A stretch of 35,524 nucleotides of DNA from Streptomyces sp. NP-1717 (GTDB lineage: Bacteria; Actinomycetota; Actinomycetes; Streptomycetales; Streptomycetaceae): positions 1 through 35,524 of the forward strand of contig NZ_JAAPBF010000055.1 in NCBI RefSeq assembly GCF_022695985.1, written 5' to 3'. The position numbers were made by a program, and so were the translations under genes. The notes beneath the pieces are model-generated. The model searched no databases and was not told the origin of the DNA. It was given only the letters and a program-made list of their open reading frames with translations. The number at the start of each line of letters is the position of its first letter. Position 1 is the first letter of the stretch. Positions 29,107 to 35,524 of this stretch are shown here, piece by piece.

Positions 29107-29955
29107 CGCCTGGACCTCGCCGCGGCGGCGGATCTGGAGGAAGGTGAACTCCGCGACGTCGTCACCGGTGGTGTAGACGTCCTTGTCGGTCTTCACGACG
29201 TCCTTGCCGTTGGTGAAGCCGCCGACTGTGAAGTACACGTACCTGCCGTACGAGTTGGTGGTCTTGCGGCAGATCGTGCCGCCCCGGCAGAACGTCGGGA
29301 CACCCGCCCCGGAGAGGGAGGCGAGACCGCCGCGCGCCTCCTCCTTCGCCTTCAGCGCCTGCGTCTCGGTGGAGAAGACGGCGACACCGACGGTCACCGC
29401 CGTGCCGCCACGGGTGTACGTGGCGCGGATGACCTGGTCGCAGGTGTTGGCGGCGAGGATCGAGCCGAGGTCGCCCTGGGTGGCGCCCGCGCAGTTCGTG
29501 GTGCGGTTCGTCGCGCCCTTGACGTACGCGCGGTCGCCCATCGTCAGCTTCGGGCCGGGGAAGAGGGTGTCGGCGCCGAGCGGCAGCTTGTCCTTGTCCT
29601 CGGCGGAGATGAAGTCCTTCGGGTCCGGCGGCGGCAGCGGCTCGGCGTCGGAGAACGACGGCTCGGGCTCGGCGCTCTCGCTGGGCAGGTCGGGCGCCGC
29701 GGGCAGTTCGCTGTTCTTGCCGGCTCCGCGGTCGCCGCCGTCGCCGTTCGCGGAGACGACGGCCGTGGCGACGATCGCCGCGACGGCGGCGGTCGCGAGT
29801 ACGCCACCGCCGATCAGCGTCCACCGCCTGCGGCGGGCCCGCTGTGCCGAGGCGTCGGCGAGCGCGGCCCAGTCCGGTGTCTGCCCCTGCGGGTCCCGCG
29901 ATCCGTACGGCCCCTGTGGCGGCGGCCCGTAAGGCCCCCCTTGACCAAAGCTCAT
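29077..29955 (-). CDS. Membrane-anchored extracytoplasmic protein of unknown function
   Basis: 292 residues. The N-terminus is a Gly/Pro/Tyr/Gln-rich cytoplasmic segment (MSFGQGGPYGPPPQGPYGSR), then basic RARRRR and one transmembrane helix WTLIGGGVLATAAVAAIVAT (about residues 45-66). An acidic Pro/Ser/Glu linker follows (residues ~70-115), then an extracytoplasmic domain with four Cys residues (TNCAGA, NTCDQV, TFCRGG, TICRKT), likely disulfide-bonded. The topology, Cys inside and domain outside, suggests a cell-surface or sensor-like protein; no enzymatic motif is visible. Its 3' end overlaps truA by 30 bases on the opposite strand. It is transcribed divergently from the ABC-F gene. Confidence 0.8.
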   Translation of the reverse strand: MSFGQGGPYGPPPQGPYGSRDPQGQTPDWAALADASAQRARRRRWTLIGGGVLATAAVAAIVATAVVSANGDGGDRGAGKNSELPAAPDLPSESAEPEPSFSDAEPLPPPDPKDFISAEDKDKLPLGADTLFPGPKLTMGDRAYVKGATNRTTNCAGATQGDLGSILAANTCDQVIRATYTRGGTAVTVGVAVFSTETQALKAKEEARGGLASLSGAGVPTFCRGGTICRKTTNSYGRYVYFTVGGFTNGKDVVKTDKDVYTTGDDVAEFTFLQIRRRGEVQASAAATAPVD

Positions 29956-30049
29956 GGCGGGAGTTTAAACCGCCCGGAAGGCGATCCGGTCGGGGCCGGG
30001 AACGGAATTGGGTTGGGAGAGCGGGGTTCCGGCCCCCACAATGCGGAGC

Positions 30050-31672
30050 ATGGGACATCTGGAGGCCGCGCACCTGGAGTACTACCTACCGGACGGGCGG
30101 GTGCTGCTCGGCGACGCCTCGTTCCGGGTGGGCGAGGGCGCCGTCGTGGCGCTCGTGGGAGCCAACGGCGCGGGCAAGACGACACTGCTGCGACTCATGG
30201 CGGGAGACCTCCAGCCGCACGGCGGGACGGTCAGCGTGTCCGGCGGCCTCGGCGTGATGGAGCAGTTCGTCGGCTCCGTACGCGACGAACGCACGGTCCG
30301 CGACCTGCTGGTCTCCGTCGCGCAGCCGCGGATCAGGGAAGCGGCGCTGGCCGTGGACCGCGCCGAGACCGCGATCATGGAACGGGACGACGAGGCCGCG
30401 CAGATGAGCTACGCGCAGGCGCTGAGCGACTGGGCGGAGGCGCGCGGGTACGAGGCCGAGACCCTGTGGGACATCTGCACGGTCGCGGCGCTCGGCGTCC
30501 CGTACGAGAAGGCGCAGTGGCGCGCGCTGAAGACGCTCAGCGGCGGTGAGCAGAAACGGCTCGTGCTGGAGGCGCTGCTGCGCGGGCCCGACGAGGTCCT
30601 GCTGCTCGACGAGCCCGACAACTACCTCGACGTGCCCGGGAAGCGGTGGCTGGAGGAGCGGCTGAAGGAGACCCGTAAGACCGTGCTGTTCGTCTCCCAC
30701 GACCGGGAGCTGCTGGCGCGCAGCGCGCAGCGGATCGTCAGCGTCGAGCCCGGTCCGGCCGGGTCGGACGTATGGGTGCACGGCGGCGGCTTCGGTACGT
30801 ACCACGAGGCCCGCAAGGAGCGGTTCGCGCGCTTCGAGGAGCTGAAGCGCCGCTGGGACGAGGAGCACGCGCGGCTGAAGGCGCTGGTGCACCGGCTGCG
30901 GCAGCAGGCGGCGATCAGCCCCGACATGGCCTCGCGCTACCACGCCATGCAGACGCGCTTCAAGAAGTTCGAGGAGGCCGGGGCGCCCCCGGAGCCGCCG
31001 CGCGAGCAGGAGATCCGGATGCGGCTCAAGGGCGGCCGGACCGGGGTGCGGGCGGTGACCTGCGAGAACCTGGAGCTGACCGGTCTGATGAAGCCGTTCT
31101 CGCTGGAGGTCTACTACGGCGAGCGGGTCGCGGTCCTCGGGTCGAACGGCTCCGGCAAGTCGCACTTCCTGCGGCTGCTCGCGGGCGACACGTCGGTCGC
31201 GCACACGGGGCAGTGGAAGCTGGGCGCGCGGGTCGTGGCCGGCCACTTCGCGCAGACGCACGCGCATCCCGAGCTGCTCGGGCGGAGCCTGGTCGACATC
31301 CTGTGGAGCGAGCACGCGAAGGACCGGGGCGGCGCGATGAGCGTGCTGCGCCGCTACGAGCTGGAGCGCCAGGGCGACCAGCCGTTCGACAAGCTGTCGG
31401 GCGGGCAGCAGGCGCGCTTCCAGATCCTGCTGCTTGAGCTGCGCGGGACGACGGCGCTGCTGCTGGACGAGCCGACGGACAACCTGGACCTGGAGTCGGC
31501 GGAGGCCCTCCAGGACGGGCTGGAGGTGTACGAGGGGACGGTCCTGGCCGTGACCCACGACCGGTGGTTCGCGAAGACCTTCGACCGGTACCTGGTCTTC
31601 GGTTCGGACGGCGTGGTGCGGGAGTCGGTGGAGCCGGTGTGGGACGAGCGGCGGGTGGTGCGGGCGCGGTGA
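30050..31672 (+). CDS. ABC-F family ATP-binding cassette protein
   Basis: 540 residues with two nucleotide-binding domains in one chain and no membrane segment, the ABC-F layout. NBD1: Walker A GANGAGKTT, signature LSGGEQKR, Walker B VLLLDEPDNYLD and switch His in FVSHDREL. A charged helical linker (about residues 250-310) carries KERFARFEELKRRWDEEHAR. NBD2: GSNGSGKSH, LSGGQQAR, LLLDEPTDNLD and VTHDRWF. ABC-F proteins act on the ribosome as translation factors or antibiotic-resistance factors; which applies is not evident. NBD1 has DEPDNYLD where most ABC-F proteins have DEPTNHLD. ATG 30050 is chosen by homology (MGHLEAAHLEYYLPDGRVLL); ATG 30041 is an in-frame alternative. Confidence 0.93.
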   Translation: MGHLEAAHLEYYLPDGRVLLGDASFRVGEGAVVALVGANGAGKTTLLRLMAGDLQPHGGTVSVSGGLGVMEQFVGSVRDERTVRDLLVSVAQPRIREAALAVDRAETAIMERDDEAAQMSYAQALSDWAEARGYEAETLWDICTVAALGVPYEKAQWRALKTLSGGEQKRLVLEALLRGPDEVLLLDEPDNYLDVPGKRWLEERLKETRKTVLFVSHDRELLARSAQRIVSVEPGPAGSDVWVHGGGFGTYHEARKERFARFEELKRRWDEEHARLKALVHRLRQQAAISPDMASRYHAMQTRFKKFEEAGAPPEPPREQEIRMRLKGGRTGVRAVTCENLELTGLMKPFSLEVYYGERVAVLGSNGSGKSHFLRLLAGDTSVAHTGQWKLGARVVAGHFAQTHAHPELLGRSLVDILWSEHAKDRGGAMSVLRRYELERQGDQPFDKLSGGQQARFQILLLELRGTTALLLDEPTDNLDLESAEALQDGLEVYEGTVLAVTHDRWFAKTFDRYLVFGSDGVVRESVEPVWDERRVVRAR

Positions 31673-31680
31673 TCTCCTCC

Positions 31681-31702
31681 AGCCCGTCCGGCGTTCGAGG
31701 AC
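31681..31702 (-). repeat. Dispersed Streptomyces intergenic repeat (copy 2, inverted)
   Basis: AGCCCGTCCGGCGTTCG and the following GAGGAC are the reverse complement, with one mismatch in 22, of the block at 27516-27537. It lies eight bases after the ABC-F stop and is followed by a GC-rich palindromic stretch (GGGGTCCGGGGCGGGGCCCC, 31705-31724) that could act as a terminator. Confidence 0.7.
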
Positions 31703-31745
31703 CGGGGTCCGGGGCGGGGCCCCGGGAGGCGGCACGGGCCTCGTT

Positions 31746-31775
31746 TTGACCCGTACGGCGCACCCTGGGTATCCT
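31746..31775 (+). promoter_or_regulatory. rplM promoter (vegetative type)
   Basis: TTGACC (31746-31751) and TATCCT (31770-31775) with an 18-base spacer, a good HrdB-type promoter. Transcription would begin near 31782, giving a leader of about 170 bases before rplM. The leader contains a small number of imperfect stems but no family-level ribosomal leader that I recognise. Confidence 0.75.
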
Positions 31776-31954
31776 GCTGGTTCGTTATGCGTATTGGCTT
31801 GTTCATTCTCACGTGAGAGGCCCTTACGCCGGTCCACCGGGCCGATGATCCAGCGGCAGGCACGGGTTGCGTCCCCGTATGTCTGCCAGGGCTGTCGTGA
31901 TCGTCCGGGTGGCCTTGTCAGGACCCACTCACTGAAGAAGCGAAGGCTACGACC

Positions 31955-32398
31955 GTGCGTACGTACAGCCCCAAGCCCGGCGATGTCACGCGCCAGTGGC
32001 ACATCATCGACGCGCAGGACATCGTCCTGGGCCGTCTGGCGACTACGGCAGCGAACCTCCTCCGGGGCAAGCACAAGCCGATCTACGCCCCTCACATGGA
32101 CATGGGCGACTTCGTCGTCATCATCAACGCCGACAAGGTCCACCTGTCCGGCAACAAGAAGACCCAGAAGATGGCGTACCGCCACTCCGGCTACCCGGGT
32201 GGTCTGCGTTCCGTCCGCTACGACGAGCTGATGGCCAAGAACCCCGAGAAGGCCGTGGAGAAGGCCATCAAGGGCATGATCCCCAAGAACACCCTGGGCC
32301 GTCAGATGCTCTCGAAGCTGAAGGTCTACGCGGGGGACCAGCACCCGCACGCCGCTCAGCAGCCGGTCCCGTTCGAGATCACCCAGGTCGCGCAGTAA
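31955..32398 (+). CDS. rplM: 50S ribosomal protein L13
   Basis: 147 residues, GTG start at 31955. MRTYSPKPGDVTRQWHIIDA, ATTAANLLRGKHKPIYAPHM, KKTQKMAYRHSGYPGGLRSV and KGMIPKNTLGRQMLSKLKVY identify it. L13 is an early 50S assembly protein. It is the first gene of the rplM-rpsI operon, with a strong promoter about 180 bases upstream; rpsI follows after 42 bases. Confidence 0.98.
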   Translation: MRTYSPKPGDVTRQWHIIDAQDIVLGRLATTAANLLRGKHKPIYAPHMDMGDFVVIINADKVHLSGNKKTQKMAYRHSGYPGGLRSVRYDELMAKNPEKAVEKAIKGMIPKNTLGRQMLSKLKVYAGDQHPHAAQQPVPFEITQVAQ

Positions 32399-32440
32399 TT
32401 CCGGCCACCGCCTAAGACGAAAAGAAATCTGAGGAACATC

Positions 32441-32968
32441 GTGGCCGAGACCACTGCAGAGACCCCCGTGGACGCCGCCGAGGGCGAGGAGACCTTCGCC
32501 GAGGTGACGACTTTCGAGTCGGAGACCCCCGTCGAGGGCGAGTACACCTCCGAGTCGCTGGCTTCCCGCTTCGGCGACCCCCAGCCGGCCGCCGGCCTGG
32601 GCCGTCGTAAGAACGCCATCGCCCGCGTCCGGATCGTTCCGGGCACCGGCAAGTGGAAGATCAACGGTCGCTCGCTCGAGGACTACTTCCCGAACAAGGT
32701 TCACCAGCAGGCTGTCAACGAGCCCTTCAAGGTGCTCGAACTCGACAACCGCTACGACGTCATCGCCCGTATCTCGGGTGGCGGCGTCTCCGGCCAGGCC
32801 GGCGCGCTGCGCCTCGGTGTGGCCCGCTCGCTGAACGAGGCGGACGTGGACAACAACCGCGGCCCGCTGAAGAAGGCCGGCTTCCTGAGCCGCGACGACC
32901 GCGCGGTCGAGCGCAAGAAGGCCGGTCTCAAGAAGGCCCGCAAGGCGCCGCAGTACAGCAAGCGCTAA
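32441..32968 (+). CDS. rpsI: 30S ribosomal protein S9 with acidic N-terminal extension
   Basis: 175 residues; core S9 is about 130. The first ~45 residues are acidic (VDAAEGEETFAEVTTFESET, then EGEYTSESLASRFGDPQPA). The core includes GLGRRKNAIARVRIVPGTGK, GGGVSGQAGALRLGVARSLN and the C-terminal tail KKARKAPQYSKR that contacts P-site tRNA. GTG 32441 follows GAGGAACATC. The extension is a known actinobacterial trait and probably disordered. Confidence 0.97.
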   Translation: MAETTAETPVDAAEGEETFAEVTTFESETPVEGEYTSESLASRFGDPQPAAGLGRRKNAIARVRIVPGTGKWKINGRSLEDYFPNKVHQQAVNEPFKVLELDNRYDVIARISGGGVSGQAGALRLGVARSLNEADVDNNRGPLKKAGFLSRDDRAVERKKAGLKKARKAPQYSKR

Positions 32969-33033
32969 ACGCTGGCTCGGCCCTACCCACGCCATGGCCC
33001 TTACGGTCGTACGGCGTATGTATGGCATATGTT

Positions 33034-33072
33034 CGCCCCGGCGGCACTCTGTGCTGCCGGGGCGTTCGTTTT
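33034..33072 (+). terminator. Intrinsic terminator after rpsI
   Basis: The arm 33034-33047 (core CGCCCCGGCGGC) pairs with 33051-33064 (core GCTGCCGGGGCG) with one G-U in 14 pairs and a TCT loop. TTCGTTTT follows directly. This is the most classical terminator in the window; it separates rplM-rpsI from glmM. Confidence 0.85.
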
Positions 33073-33118
33073 CCGGGCTCTTCGGGGCACAACCTGAGCA
33101 CTTTTCGGAGGGACAGCT

Positions 33119-34477
33119 GTGGGACGACTCTTCGGCACGGACGGCGTGCGCGGCATCGCCAACGCGGATCTGACGGCGGAGCTCGCGCTCGGCCTGTCGG
33201 TCGCCGCGGCGCATGTACTCGCCGAGGCGGGCACGTTCGAGGGCCATCGGGCGACAGCGGTGGTCGGACGTGATCCGCGGGCGTCGGGCGAGTTCCTGGA
33301 GGCCGCCGTGGTGGCGGGTCTCGCGAGCGCGGGCGTGGACGTCCTGCGCGTCGGTGTGCTGCCCACCCCGGCGGTGGCGTATCTCACCGGGGCGCTGGGC
33401 GCCGACCTCGGCGTGATGCTCTCCGCGAGCCACAACGCCATGCCGGACAACGGCATCAAGTTCTTCGCGCGCGGCGGCCACAAGCTGGCCGACGAACTGG
33501 AGGACCGGATCGAGAGCGTGTACGACGAGCACCGGACCGGTGCCCCGTGGGAGCGGCCGACCGGCGCGGGCGTGGGCCGGGTCCGTAACTACGACGAGGG
33601 CTTCGACCAGTACGTCGCGCATCTCATCGGGGTGCTGCCGAACCGGCTCGACGGCCTCAAGGTCGTCCTGGACGAGGCGCACGGCGCCGCCGCCCGGGTC
33701 TCGCCGGAGGCGTTCACCCGCGCGGGCGCGGAGATCATCACGATCGGCGCCGAGCCGGACGGCCTGAACATCAACGACGGCTGCGGATCCACGCACCTGG
33801 AGCTGCTGAAGGCCGCGGTCGTCGAGCACGGCGCGGACCTCGGCATCGCGCACGACGGCGACGCCGACCGCTGCCTCGCCGTGGACGCGGCGGGCGAGGA
33901 GGTCGACGGCGACCAGATCCTGGCCGTCCTGGCCCTCGCGATGCGCGAGGCGGGCACGCTGCGCGGCGACGCGGTGGTGGGGACGGTGATGTCCAACCTC
34001 GGCTTCAAGATGGCGATGGAGCGGGAGGGCATCACCCTCGTACAGACGGCGGTCGGTGACCGCTACGTACTGGAGTCGATGAAGGAGCACGGTTACGCGC
34101 TCGGCGGCGAGCAGTCCGGGCACGTTATCGCCCTCGACCACGCGACGACCGGCGACGGCACACTGACCGGCCTGATGCTGGCGGCGCGTGTGGCCGGCAC
34201 GGGCCGTTCGCTGGCGGACCTCGCGGGTGTGATGCGGCGGCTGCCGCAGGTGCTGGTGAACGTGCCGGACGTCGACAAGTCCCGCGTCACGACCTCGGCG
34301 GAGCTGGCGACGGCGGTGACGGAGGCCGAAGCGCAGCTCGGTACGACGGGCCGGGTGCTGCTGCGCTCCTCGGGCACCGAACCGCTGGTCCGGGTGATGG
34401 TGGAGGCGGCCGACATCGAGCAGGCACGGGCGGTGGCGGGCCGGCTTGCGGACGTCGTGAAGTCGGCGCTGGGCTAG
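33119..34477 (+). CDS. glmM: Phosphoglucosamine mutase
   Basis: 452 residues, GTG start with GGAGGG about eight bases upstream. MGRLFGTDGVRGIANADLTA opens it. The phosphoserine loop is VMLSASHNAMPDNGIKFF, the metal-binding loop is DGDADRC and the sugar-binding loop includes GGEQSGH. A C-terminal RSSGTEPLVRVMVEAADIEQ binds the phosphate. It interconverts glucosamine-6-phosphate and glucosamine-1-phosphate for UDP-GlcNAc and so feeds peptidoglycan synthesis. It is convergent with coaA. Confidence 0.98.
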   Translation: MGRLFGTDGVRGIANADLTAELALGLSVAAAHVLAEAGTFEGHRATAVVGRDPRASGEFLEAAVVAGLASAGVDVLRVGVLPTPAVAYLTGALGADLGVMLSASHNAMPDNGIKFFARGGHKLADELEDRIESVYDEHRTGAPWERPTGAGVGRVRNYDEGFDQYVAHLIGVLPNRLDGLKVVLDEAHGAAARVSPEAFTRAGAEIITIGAEPDGLNINDGCGSTHLELLKAAVVEHGADLGIAHDGDADRCLAVDAAGEEVDGDQILAVLALAMREAGTLRGDAVVGTVMSNLGFKMAMEREGITLVQTAVGDRYVLESMKEHGYALGGEQSGHVIALDHATTGDGTLTGLMLAARVAGTGRSLADLAGVMRRLPQVLVNVPDVDKSRVTTSAELATAVTEAEAQLGTTGRVLLRSSGTEPLVRVMVEAADIEQARAVAGRLADVVKSALG

Positions 34478-34493
34478 GTTCTTTCGGATCCGG

Positions 34494-34522
34494 GGGCGGT
34501 GCCTGGGGGCCTGGCACCGCCC
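34494..34522. terminator. Terminator between convergent glmM and coaA
   Basis: GGGCGGTGCC (34494-34503) pairs with GGCACCGCCC (34513-34522), ten pairs, loop TGGGGGCCT. It lies 17 bases after the glmM stop and 23 bases beyond the coaA stop, so it can serve both strands. Confidence 0.8.
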
Positions 34523-34544
34523 TTCGCCGTGGCTGCGGCGCCGC

Positions 34545-35524
34545 TCAGAGTTTGCGCAGGGACAGCCGCTGGACCTTGTGGTCCGGGCCCTTGCGGAGGA
34601 CCAGGGTGGCACGGCCCCGGGTCGGCGCGACGTTCTCCAGCAGGTTCAGGCGGTTGACGGTGCGCCAGGTGGTGCGTGCGTAGGCGAGGGCCTCGTCCTC
34701 CGAGACCTGGGTGTACTTCCTGAAGTACGAGGACGGGTTCTGGAACGCCGTCTCGCGCAGCTCCCGGAAGCGGTTGAGGTACCAGCTCTCGATGTCCTCG
34801 GCCCGCGCGTCGACGTACACGCTGAAGTCGAAGAAGTCGGCCAGGCCGACGCGGGTGCGGCCGTCCTGGCCCGGGAGTGCGGGCTGGAGGACGTTCAGGC
34901 CCTCGACGATGAGGATGTCGGGGCGCCGTACGACGAGCCGCTCGTCCGGCACGATGTCGTACTTCAGATGCGAGTAGACGGGCGCGGTCACCTCGTCCTT
35001 GCCGGCCTTGATGTCGGCCACGAAGCGGGTCAGCGCCCGGCGGTCGTACGACTCCGGGAAGCCCTTCCTCGACATCAGCCCGCGCGCCTGCAACTCCTTC
35101 ATCGGCAGCAGGAACCCGTCGGTGGTCACCCGCTCCACGCGCGGGTGCTCGGGCCAGCGGGCGAGCAGCGCCTGGAGGAGCCGCGCGACGGTCGACTTCC
35201 CGACGGCCACGCTCCCGGCGACCCCTATCACGAAGGGCGTACCGCGCTGGGCGCCGTGACCGTTGCCGGCCTCCCCGAGGAAGGTGTTGAGCGCGCCGCG
35301 GAGTTGGCCGGTGGCCTGCACGTACAGGTTGAGCAGCCGGGAGAGCGGCAGATAGACGTCCCGCACCTCGTCCAGATCGATGACGTCCCCGAGCCCGCGC
35401 AACCGCTCGACCTCCTCCGCGCTGAGCGGCAACGGCGTCCTGTCGCGCAGCGCGCTCCACTCGGCGCGGCTGAGATCGACGAAGGGCGTCGGCCCGTGCT
35501 CGGCCCGGCGCTGGGAGCTCTGCG
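34545..35524 (-). CDS. coaA: Type I pantothenate kinase (5' end outside window)
   Basis: At least 326 residues; the N-terminus lies beyond base 35524. The frame stays open to the edge with recognisable family sequence (TPFVDLSRAEWSALRDRTPL), so a start at TTG 35432 would be wrong. The P-loop is GVAGSVAVGKSTVARLLQAL, followed by TTDGFLLPMKELQARGLMSR, KGFPESYDRRALTRFVADIK and ILIVEGLNVLQPALPG. CoaA phosphorylates pantothenate, the first step of coenzyme A synthesis, and is usually feedback-inhibited by CoA. It is convergent with glmM. Confidence 0.96.
   Translation of the reverse strand, partial: QSSQRRAEHGPTPFVDLSRAEWSALRDRTPLPLSAEEVERLRGLGDVIDLDEVRDVYLPLSRLLNLYVQATGQLRGALNTFLGEAGNGHGAQRGTPFVIGVAGSVAVGKSTVARLLQALLARWPEHPRVERVTTDGFLLPMKELQARGLMSRKGFPESYDRRALTRFVADIKAGKDEVTAPVYSHLKYDIVPDERLVVRRPDILIVEGLNVLQPALPGQDGRTRVGLADFFDFSVYVDARAEDIESWYLNRFRELRETAFQNPSSYFRKYTQVSEDEALAYARTTWRTVNRLNLLENVAPTRGRATLVLRKGPDHKVQRLSLRKL

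Noticed and set aside
30086..34612. A 1508-codon open frame on the minus strand across the ABC-F, rplM, rpsI and glmM genes
   Set aside because: It is antisense to four well-identified genes, has Arg/His/Gln/Val-rich composition typical of shadow frames in high-GC DNA, and shows no domain.
1..35524. Search for CRISPR arrays, insertion sequences, integrases and att sites
   Set aside because: No regularly spaced 25-40-base repeats, no transposase or recombinase domains, and no tRNA-flanked duplications were seen; the 100-bp repeat after map has only two copies and no spacer logic.

Overview
The window is high-GC actinobacterial DNA, almost certainly Streptomyces or a very close relative. The evidence is the gene order (S10, spc and alpha ribosomal clusters run together, with secY-adk-map-infA-rpmJ between rplO and rpsM and no rpsD beside rpoA), the frequent GTG starts, the charged or Gly/Arg-rich tails on S3, S9 and L17, and typical Streptomyces accessory families (DUF397/DUF5753, DUF1023, BtrH-like, GPP34, DUF1059).

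Region 1 (1-11.1 kb) is accessory and patchy. It holds a winged-helix gene cut by the window edge, a Nudix hydrolase, a GPP34 protein behind a clustered inverted-repeat operator, two small conserved hypotheticals, and a leftward pair (a HEAT-repeat protein followed by a BtrH_N/DUF4872 papain-like protein). A rightward three-gene cassette follows: a WXG100-like helical protein, a DUF1023 alpha/beta hydrolase and a lipoprotein. Next come a leftward Rpn/PD-(D/E)XK-like protein and the wreck of an Scr1-type locus, in which a divergent ATPase/XRE-DUF5753 pair has collapsed into back-to-back fragments followed by a DUF397 gene. The region ends with a yefM-yoeB toxin-antitoxin pair, whose toxin carries Asp at the usual catalytic His83, and a DUF1059 gene.

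Region 2 (11.6-28.1 kb) is the translation and secretion core: rpsJ-rplC-rplD-rplW-rplB-rpsS-rplV-rpsC-rplP-rpmC-rpsQ, a strong hairpin, rplN-rplX-rplE-rpsN(Zn)-rpsH-rplF-rplR-rpsE-rpmD-rplO, a strong terminator, secY-adk-map, infA-rpmJ, and rpsM-rpsK-rpoA-rplQ. Many genes overlap by one base (TGATG or TAATG), implying translational coupling. The larger gaps carry long perfect hairpins, so the cluster looks divided into several transcription units rather than read as one.

Region 3 (28.2-35.5 kb) has truA, a convergently overlapping one-TM secreted or membrane protein, an ABC-F ATPase, the rplM-rpsI operon with a good vegetative promoter, glmM (cell-wall precursor synthesis) and convergent coaA (pantothenate kinase), which runs off the right edge.

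I found no tRNA, rRNA, CRISPR array or insertion sequence. The least ordinary signals are the collapsed Scr1-type locus, the YoeB H83D substitution, the layered hairpins of the secY leader, the exact 100-bp-period duplication at the end of map, and the WXG100/DUF1023/lipoprotein cassette.
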